This document shows positions 1-4,083 of a DNA stretch of 6,074 nt, piece after piece; the first letter of the stretch is position 1; each line of letters opens with the position of its first letter. Location of the stretch: contig JAIRMD010000100.1 in NCBI GenBank assembly GCA_031258915.1, positions 1 to 6,074 of the forward strand, written 5' to 3'. The notes beneath the pieces were generated by a model. It worked only from the letters and a program-made list of their open reading frames with translations, had not been told where the DNA came from and made no database searches. The DNA is from Prevotellaceae bacterium. GTDB lineage: Bacteria; Bacteroidota; Bacteroidia; Bacteroidales; UBA932. The position numbers were made by a program, and so were the translations under genes.

Positions 1-1
1 G

Positions 2-106
2 GCAAAAAGCGAATACCCTTTGTCCGCCTTGGCGCAGGGAATTTACATCGTTTCGGTGAAAACGTCGCAGGGCACAACGGCAACCTGTAAAATACTGGTA
101 AGGTGA
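2..106 (+). CDS. C-terminal end of a secreted protein with a T9SS type A sorting tail (5' partial)
   Basis: Only the last 34 codons are present, read in the frame that starts at base 2 and stops at TGA 104-106. The translation ends ...LAQGIYIVSVKTSQGT, then TATCKILVR. This is the usual closing pattern of T9SS type A C-terminal domains: a short 'L..GIY.V.V' strand, a turn, then a final basic strand near '..KILV+'. By family knowledge this tail sends a Sec-exported protein through the type IX secretion system to the cell surface or the medium. The protein's own function lies upstream of the window and cannot be told. It runs in the same direction as the GH2 gene, which begins 309 bases later and has a similar tail, so the two may belong to one secreted-enzyme locus. 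The frame and stop are certain; the tail assignment is strong but rests on a short stretch. Confidence 0.8.
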   Translation, partial: AKSEYPLSALAQGIYIVSVKTSQGTTATCKILVR

Positions 107-114
107 TGAGCGCA

Positions 115-127
115 GCCCTGAAAGGGC
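115..127 (+). repeat. Short GC hairpin (GCCC-TGAAA-GGGC)
   Basis: A perfect 4-bp stem, 115-118 with 124-127, encloses a TGAAA loop and begins 8 bases after the stop codon of the upstream gene. No T-run follows, so it does not look like a classical intrinsic terminator. It may still mark or protect the 3' end of the upstream transcript. It is the first in the series of small hairpins that fill this gap. Confidence 0.5.
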
Positions 128-146
128 GGGTGTTCAAACGTGATGA

Positions 147-165
147 GATTTTTCTTGAAAAAATC
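147..165 (+). repeat. A/T hairpin GATTTTTC ... GAAAAAATC
   Basis: An imperfect inverted repeat pairs GATTTTTC (147-154) with GAAAAAATC (157-165), with one extra A on the right arm and a very tight loop. It precedes the GC-rich hairpin array. A comparable TTTTCC/GGAAAA hairpin lies at 3486-3503, but there it follows the array. Confidence 0.35.
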
Positions 166-171
166 CCGTTT

Positions 172-275
172 TTACCCACATTCCGTCCCTACGGGACGGG
201 AAGACATTATGACGCTGCGGCGGGGCCAGCCCCAAAGGGGCGTCACAATTTAGCACAGGGTAAAACCCTGTGCGG
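172..275 (+). repeat. Composite hairpin repeat, copy 1
   Basis: About 104 bases match a second copy at 3310-3415 in order and spacing. The parts are: TTACCCACAT; hairpin A, CCGTCCC-TAC-GGGACGG (183-199); the shared word AAGACATTATGACG; hairpin B, GCCCC-AAA-GGGGC (229-241); and hairpin C, GCACAGGGT-AAA-ACCCTGTGC (253-273). The A-to-B distance is 29 bases and B-to-C is 11. Dispersed hairpin elements of this kind are common between Bacteroidales genes. Their function is not known to me. No coding content is supported. Confidence 0.8.
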
Positions 276-281
276 CATCAA

Positions 282-306
282 TAGCACAGGGTAAAACCTC
301 GTGCGG
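282..306 (+). repeat. Degenerate extra copy of hairpin C
   Basis: The word TAGCACAGGGTAAAACC occurs again directly after copy 1. Its right arm reads CCTCGTGC instead of CCCTGTGC. Pairing of 284-292 with 296-304 therefore has one mismatch (A288/C300) and one G-T pair (G289/T299). It looks like a decayed tandem duplicate of the hairpin at 253-273. Confidence 0.6.
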
Positions 307-337
307 CTCGAACCCTTAAAAAATTTATTTTTAACGC

Positions 338-368
338 AATAAATATCGATTAACGGAAAATATTTATT
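338..368. promoter_or_regulatory. AT-rich 9-bp inverted repeat upstream of the GH2 gene
   Basis: AATAAATAT (338-346) is perfectly inverted as ATATTTATT (360-368) around a 13-base spacer. It sits 47 bases before the GH2 start codon, in the region expected to hold the promoter or 5' leader. It could be a regulator site or a weak leader hairpin. Because it contains only A and T in an AT-rich stretch, chance is a real alternative. Confidence 0.35.
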
Positions 369-415
369 GGGCTTTATGTAACACTTTAAACCAAAACAAA
401 AAACATTTTTAGAGC

Positions 416-3010
416 ATGAACAGACATTTCCTACGCGCCGCCGCCGCGCTTTGCGGCTTTGCGCTGGCAACGGCGACAACAACGGCAACGGCAACCCCCG
501 CGCCCTACCAAAAGAAAACCGCCAAGCTGATGACCCCGTGGGGCGAATCGCTAAAGGCAGCAGACCCCATCCTGCCCGAGTACCCGCGCCCGCAGCTGGT
601 GCGCGAGCGGTGGCTCAACCTGAACGGCATTTGGCAGTTTCAGCCTGCCGCGAGCGCAGGCGAGGCGCTGCCCGCAGGCGACCTTGCGCGGGAAATCCTT
701 GTTCCCTTTCCGGTGCAGTCGGCCCTGTCGGGTATCATGGAGACGAACCATACCCACGTGTGGTACCGCCGCGCGTTCACGGTGCCGGACGATTGGGCGG
801 GGCAGCGGGCGCTGCTGCACTTCGGGGCGGTGGACTACCGCTGCGAAGTCTTTGTCAACGGCCGTAGCGTAGGGACGCACGAGGGCGGCTACGACCCCTT
901 TACGATTGACGTTACCTCGGCGCTCACCGGCAGCGGAGCGCAGGACGTAGCCCTGCGGGTGAGCGACGAGACCGACGCCAAGGGCTACCCGCGCGGCAAG
1001 CAAACCCTCTACCCGGGCGGCATCATGTACACCGCCACCACCGGTATTTGGCAAACGGTGTGGCTCGAGGCCGTGCCGCAGGCCTACATCAGCGACGGAT
1101 TCCGCATGGTGCCGGACATCGACAACGCCGCGCTGACGTTCTACCCCAACGGCGGCGTCGCAGGCAGCAGCATCGCCGCGCCAAAGCTGCGCTTTAAAAT
1201 CTACGACAGCGGCGTAGAGGTGGCGTCGGTGGAGAAAAGCATCGCCGCAGCCCTCTCGCTCGACATCCCAAAGCCCCTCAAGCTGTGGTCGCCCGATAGC
1301 CCTTTCCTCTACGACATGAAAATTTACCTCCTCGACGGCGGCAAGGCCGTAGACTCGGTCTCGACCTACTTCGGGATGCGCAAAATCTCCTACCGCGAGG
1401 TGAACGGCTACCGCAGGATGTGCCTCAACAACAAGGCGCTCTTCCAGATGGGGCCGCTCGACCAGGGGTTTTGGCCCGACGGCATCTACACCGCCCCCAC
1501 CGACGAGGCGCTCCGATTCGACATCGAAAAAACCATAGCCTACGGTTTCAACATGACGCGCAAGCACATCAAGGTAGAGCCTTACCGCTGGTACTACCAT
1601 TGCGACAAGCTCGGCCTGCTGGTGTGGCAGGACATGCCCTCGATGAACTCCTACATTGGCGGAGGCCGCCCGGTGCCAACGCAGGAGCGGACAGCCTTCC
1701 TGCGCGAGCTGGAGGCAATGATAAAAACCCACTGGAACTCGCCCTGCATCGTTTCGTGGGTGCCGTTCAACGAGCATCAGGGCTTGCACAACGAAGCTAC
1801 GGTAGTAAGCCGCATCAAAGACTGGGACGATAGCCGCCTGGTAAACGTAAACAGCGGCTTTAATGATGATGAGAGGTACGGCAATACCAACACCGATATT
1901 CGCGACTACCACAGCTACCCCGCGCCCGTTTGCCCGCCCAACAACGGCCAAATACTCGTCTGCGGCGAGTACGGCGGCATTGGATACTACGAAAACGGAC
2001 ACATCTGGGAGGCCGGAAACCCCTACGAAACGGTAAACTCCTACAGCGAGCTGCTGGAAACCTACGCGCTCTACGGCGACATGCTGATAGACTTCAAGGG
2101 CAGCAAGGGGCTTAGCGCAGCCGTCTACACCGAAATCACCGACGTGGAGATGGAGCTCAACGGCCTGATGACCTACGACCGCAAGGTGTTTAAGGGCGAC
2201 ATTGCCGGCTTTGCCGAGGTCAACAAGCGGATTATCAACGAAAACAGGCGCTACGAGGATATCCTCGCCACCGCCGACGACCGAAGCCAAACCTGGCGCT
2301 ACGCCACCGCCACGCCCCTTGCCGGGTGGACGGGGACGAATTTTGACGACAAGGCGTGGGAGGTAGGCAACGGCGGCTTTGGCAACAACAACCCCCCCAA
2401 CGCAAAGATCACAACGCGGTGGAGCACGAACGATATTTGGCTGCGCCGCACCTTTGCCCTCCCCGCCAACGCCCTCGACACGGGGGAGCTGGTGCTCAAG
2501 GTTTACCACGACGAGGACTGCGAGGTCTACATCAACGGCGTGGAGGCGCTCCGCGTAACCGGCTACACCACCAACTACCGCTTTTTCGCCATTCCTGCGG
2601 CGGCCAAAAACGCCCTGGCGCCGGGCGGCGACAACACCATTGCGGTGCACTGCCACCAGACGACAGGCGGGCAGTACATCGACGTGGGCGTTTACCGGTT
2701 GACCCTGCCGGGGCCGGAGCCTGACCCCGAGCCGGAAGACCCGAAAGAGCCGGAAAAGCCCAGCGCTGTGGAGGCCGTAAAAAAGCACACCACCTGGGTT
2801 TACCCCAACCCGGCGGCGGGCATCCTCAACATCGTCAGGCAGCACCCGGCCACCCAAATCAGGGGCATATACAGCCTCGCCGGCCGCCTGGAGAAATCAC
2901 CCCCGCCCTACGACGCAGCAGTTGACGTGTCTGACCTCGCGGCAGGCGTGCACCTCCTCGACCTCGTAACCGGCAACGCCCGCGAAGCGATTATGTTCAT
3001 GAAGGATTAG
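416..3010 (+). CDS. Secreted glycoside hydrolase family 2 enzyme with extra jelly-roll-like module and T9SS tail
   Basis: Complete 864-residue retaining glycosidase of the GH2 family (beta-galactosidase, beta-glucuronidase and beta-mannosidase relatives), predicted to act outside the cell. Residues 1 to about 26 form a signal peptide (MNRHFL plus an Ala-rich core). About 56-220 is the GH2 sugar-binding domain (PRPQL, LNLNGIWQF, HVWYRRAF, VFVNG, GGYDPF). About 221-320 is the immunoglobulin-like domain. About 330-620 is the TIM barrel, with NMTRKHIKVEP and LGLLVWQDMPS. The acid/base is Glu453 in WVPFNEHQG and the nucleophile is probably Glu518 in VCGEYGG. About 623-764 is an additional jelly-roll-like module (WRY...W...FDD..W, DIWLRRTF, VYINGVE). 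Residues 766-782 are a Pro/Glu/Asp linker, and about 794-864 (WVYPNPAAG onward) form a T9SS type A sorting domain. The start is chosen because the signal peptide follows it directly; no clear Shine-Dalgarno is present, as is usual in Bacteroidetes. The gene is GC-rich. The family is certain, but the substrate is not. Confidence 0.95.
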   Translation: MNRHFLRAAAALCGFALATATTTATATPAPYQKKTAKLMTPWGESLKAADPILPEYPRPQLVRERWLNLNGIWQFQPAASAGEALPAGDLAREILVPFPVQSALSGIMETNHTHVWYRRAFTVPDDWAGQRALLHFGAVDYRCEVFVNGRSVGTHEGGYDPFTIDVTSALTGSGAQDVALRVSDETDAKGYPRGKQTLYPGGIMYTATTGIWQTVWLEAVPQAYISDGFRMVPDIDNAALTFYPNGGVAGSSIAAPKLRFKIYDSGVEVASVEKSIAAALSLDIPKPLKLWSPDSPFLYDMKIYLLDGGKAVDSVSTYFGMRKISYREVNGYRRMCLNNKALFQMGPLDQGFWPDGIYTAPTDEALRFDIEKTIAYGFNMTRKHIKVEPYRWYYHCDKLGLLVWQDMPSMNSYIGGGRPVPTQERTAFLRELEAMIKTHWNSPCIVSWVPFNEHQGLHNEATVVSRIKDWDDSRLVNVNSGFNDDERYGNTNTDIRDYHSYPAPVCPPNNGQILVCGEYGGIGYYENGHIWEAGNPYETVNSYSELLETYALYGDMLIDFKGSKGLSAAVYTEITDVEMELNGLMTYDRKVFKGDIAGFAEVNKRIINENRRYEDILATADDRSQTWRYATATPLAGWTGTNFDDKAWEVGNGGFGNNNPPNAKITTRWSTNDIWLRRTFALPANALDTGELVLKVYHDEDCEVYINGVEALRVTGYTTNYRFFAIPAAAKNALAPGGDNTIAVHCHQTTGGQYIDVGVYRLTLPGPEPDPEPEDPKEPEKPSAVEAVKKHTTWVYPNPAAGILNIVRQHPATQIRGIYSLAGRLEKSPPPYDAAVDVSDLAAGVHLLDLVTGNAREAIMFMKD

Positions 3011-3136
3011 CGAAAGTAGCACCCACAGCGCCCAACAGCACGGTAAGATTTTTGCGCATCAGAAAAATGTAGTATTTTTACACTTTTAGGAACGAAAAAA
3101 TGTAAACAATCAACACAAAATGGAACGTAAATTTAC

Positions 3137-3192
3137 TAATTCAACTTTCGCAAGTAGTCTATCTTGTTGATTTATAATTCAACTTTCGCAAG
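3137..3192. repeat. Pair of 18-bp direct repeats (TAATTCAACTTTCGCAAG)
   Basis: The identical 18-base word occurs at 3137-3154 and 3175-3192, 38 bases apart start to start. The spacer between copies is not repeated. A shorter inverted match, GCGAAAGT, lies at 3010-3017, over the last base of the GH2 stop codon. The pair could be a regulator site, a recombination site or a remnant of a mobile-element end; the sequence alone does not decide. Confidence 0.65.
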
Positions 3193-3220
3193 CTGTTTGA
3201 TTCGTTGAATATAAGAATAT

Positions 3221-3241
3221 TACAAAATAATTATTTTTGTA
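3221..3241. promoter_or_regulatory. AT-rich near-palindrome containing a TAnnTTTG match
   Basis: TACAAAATAA (3221-3230) is followed at once by its inverse with one extra T, TTATTTTTGTA (3231-3241). Inside it, TATTTTTG (3232-3239) fits the Bacteroidetes -7 element TAnnTTTG exactly. No TTTG lies about 19 bases upstream (the nearest is 3196-3199), so the promoter reading is weak. If real, it would start a transcript about 300 bases before the lipocalin-like gene and include the hairpin array in the leader. Confidence 0.3.
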
Positions 3242-3275
3242 AATAAATGAAAATCAATGTTTCTGTTTTTTTTTC

Positions 3276-3289
3276 ATTCCGTTAGGAAT
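3276..3289 (+). repeat. Short hairpin ATTCC-GTTA-GGAAT
   Basis: A perfect 5-bp stem (3276-3280 with 3285-3289) encloses a GTTA loop and directly follows a run of T residues. It lies just before the second copy of the composite hairpin repeat and appears to be part of the same chain of small hairpins. Confidence 0.45.
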
Positions 3290-3309
3290 TGGCTGGCGCA
3301 AGCCCATTC

Positions 3310-3415
3310 TTACCCACATACCGTCCCTAACGGGACGGGAAGACATTATGACGGCGCGAGACGGAAAAGCCCCAAAGGGGCGCAACAACTTAGCATAGGG
3401 TAAAACCCTATGCGG
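3310..3415 (+). repeat. Composite hairpin repeat, copy 2
   Basis: About 106 bases match copy 1 at 172-275. The parts are: TTACCCACAT; hairpin A, CCGTCCC-TAAC-GGGACGG (3321-3338); the word AAGACATTATGACG; hairpin B, GCCCC-AAA-GGGGC (3369-3381); and hairpin C, GCATAGGGT-AAA-ACCCTATGC (3393-3413). Compared with copy 1, hairpin A gains one base in its loop only. Hairpin C changes one C-G pair to T-A on both arms, keeping the stem perfect. The B-to-C spacing is again 11 bases. Both copies lie on the same strand in gaps between co-directional genes. Confidence 0.8.
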
Positions 3416-3454
3416 CAAACGGCGGCATGGGCATGGGCGACGACGTGGGGCCTT

Positions 3455-3465
3455 CCCCGTAGGGG
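3455..3465 (+). repeat. Short GC hairpin CCCC-GTA-GGGG
   Basis: A 4-bp perfect stem (3455-3458 with 3462-3465) with a GTA loop is followed by GTTTAATAG. It belongs to the chain of small hairpins in this gap. The weak T-run after it (3467-3469) is too short for a confident terminator call. Confidence 0.4.
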
Positions 3466-3485
3466 GTTTAATAGAAAATGGCGAT

Positions 3486-3503
3486 TTTTCCGAAGGTGGA
3501 AAA
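3486..3503 (+). repeat. Hairpin TTTTCC-GAAGGT-GGAAAA
   Basis: A perfect 6-bp stem (3486-3491 with 3498-3503), extendable through GAT/ATC with one bulge, encloses a 6-base loop. It ends 44 bases before the start codon of the small lipocalin-like gene. It would therefore sit in that gene's 5' leader if transcription begins upstream. Confidence 0.4.
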
Positions 3504-3547
3504 TCTGAATTAATTTATTTTCAACACATCAAAAAAAAGAAAAAATT

Positions 3548-3991
3548 ATGAAAAAGCATGTATTTGCAATTGTTTTGGCGGGAGGATTATTTTTCTCCGC
3601 TGTTGGCTACCTTACCATTGCTGCGGCAGCGTGGTTGCCTTGGAAGCAGAATGACCGTGTGAATGAACAGCTCATAGGACGATGGGAGCTGTGTGCACCG
3701 GACGGAAAAACAGCTGTCAGCCCGAAGGTGCGGCAGAAAATTTATACGAAAAAATCCTACGTCGTTTTGGAGGTAGATAAGGAAAACAGCACAACCTATG
3801 TTGATTTCATAGGCGTCATCACTCCCGAAGGCGAGGATAAGATGACGGAAACCGTTATTTACACCGATTCGCAGATAAAGCCGATGTTATCGCGAAGCTT
3901 TCAATTCTTCTATAAAATAGAGGATAACCATCTTTACCTGAAAGGGATTAGCAATGAATTTAACGAAATCTGGATAAAAATAAGCGATTAA
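3548..3991 (+). CDS. Small exported or membrane-anchored lipocalin-like protein
   Basis: Encodes 147 residues. Residues 4-30 are hydrophobic after MKK and form either a signal peptide or an N-terminal membrane anchor; no lipobox cysteine is seen. The remainder starts LIGRWELCAPDGK (about 42-54) and ends LYLKGISNEFNEIWIKI (about 129-145). It is rich in beta-strand residues throughout. A 'LIG.W' opening strand and a closing 'L.L....N....W.K' strand are typical of small lipocalin-like or DUF4488-type proteins of Bacteroidales, which presumably form a calycin-like barrel in the envelope. That family assignment is by resemblance only, and no function can be given. The start follows an A-rich leader (AAAAAAAAGAAAAAATT). 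The gene is clearly more AT-rich than the two glycosidase genes beside it, which suggests a separate origin. The next gene starts 92 bases on. Confidence 0.85.
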   Translation: MKKHVFAIVLAGGLFFSAVGYLTIAAAAWLPWKQNDRVNEQLIGRWELCAPDGKTAVSPKVRQKIYTKKSYVVLEVDKENSTTYVDFIGVITPEGEDKMTETVIYTDSQIKPMLSRSFQFFYKIEDNHLYLKGISNEFNEIWIKISD

Positions 3992-4004
3992 TTTTTTATC
4001 ACTG

Positions 4005-4061
4005 CTCTGTCCGGATAAAATTAGCGATAATCTGCGGACAAGAAGAACAATCTGTGGACAA
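4005..4061. repeat. Short iterated motif CTG..GGA.AA between two genes
   Basis: AATCTGCGGACAA (4029-4041) and AATCTGTGGACAA (4049-4061) differ by one base and lie 20 bases apart. A looser relative, CTGTCCGGATAA, is at 4007-4018. In addition, GGATAAAATTAGCGATA (4013-4029) resembles GGATAAAAATAAGCGATTA (3972-3990) at the very end of the lipocalin-like gene. This suggests a small local duplication. The motifs fill most of the gap before the GH18/GH127 gene and could be regulator sites, or only debris from the duplication. Confidence 0.4.
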
Positions 4062-4083
4062 AAATTGAAAAAACCAATAAATC

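Larger units (their letters stand above)
107..415. other. Intergenic gap with hairpin repeats; no gene seen
   Basis: This 309-base gap separates the T9SS-tailed gene end from the GH2 gene. Its first two thirds (115-304) hold a chain of short GC-rich hairpins. The last 110 bases are AT-rich and hold a 9-bp inverted repeat. A 63-codon open frame (103-294) crosses all the hairpins and is judged not to be a gene. No Bacteroidetes-type promoter pair (TTTG about 19 bases before TAnnTTTG) could be placed with confidence. Confidence 0.75.
3011..3547. other. 537-base intergenic gap with repeats; no gene seen
   Basis: The first 270 bases are AT-rich and carry an 18-bp direct repeat and an AT-rich near-palindrome. 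From 3276 on come GC-rich hairpins, including the second copy of the composite repeat, then a CCCC/GGGG hairpin and an A-rich leader before the next start codon. No open frame with coding character is seen on either strand. No obvious intrinsic terminator follows the GH2 stop codon. Confidence 0.75.

Noticed and set aside
115..127. Intrinsic terminator for the upstream T9SS-tailed gene
   Set aside because: The stem is only 4 bp and no T-run follows.
103..294. 63-codon open frame in the first gap
   Set aside because: It runs straight through the hairpin repeats. Its sequence is dictated by the repeat words, and no reading frame is preserved between the two copies (hairpin A differs by a single inserted base).
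172..304. CRISPR array
   Set aside because: The repeated units are hairpins of different sequence without uniform repeat/spacer spacing, and no cas gene is present.
451..867. 138-codon plus-strand frame and similar shorter frames inside the GH2 gene
   Set aside because: Out-of-frame shadows of the GH2 gene with Arg/Pro/Gly-rich translations.
551..2857. 768-codon open frame on the minus strand, fully inside the GH2 gene
   Set aside because: The plus strand encodes a clear GH2 enzyme with catalytic motifs. The antisense product is a biased mix of Val, Gly, Ala, Arg and His with no recognisable domain, as expected when a GC-rich gene is read backwards.
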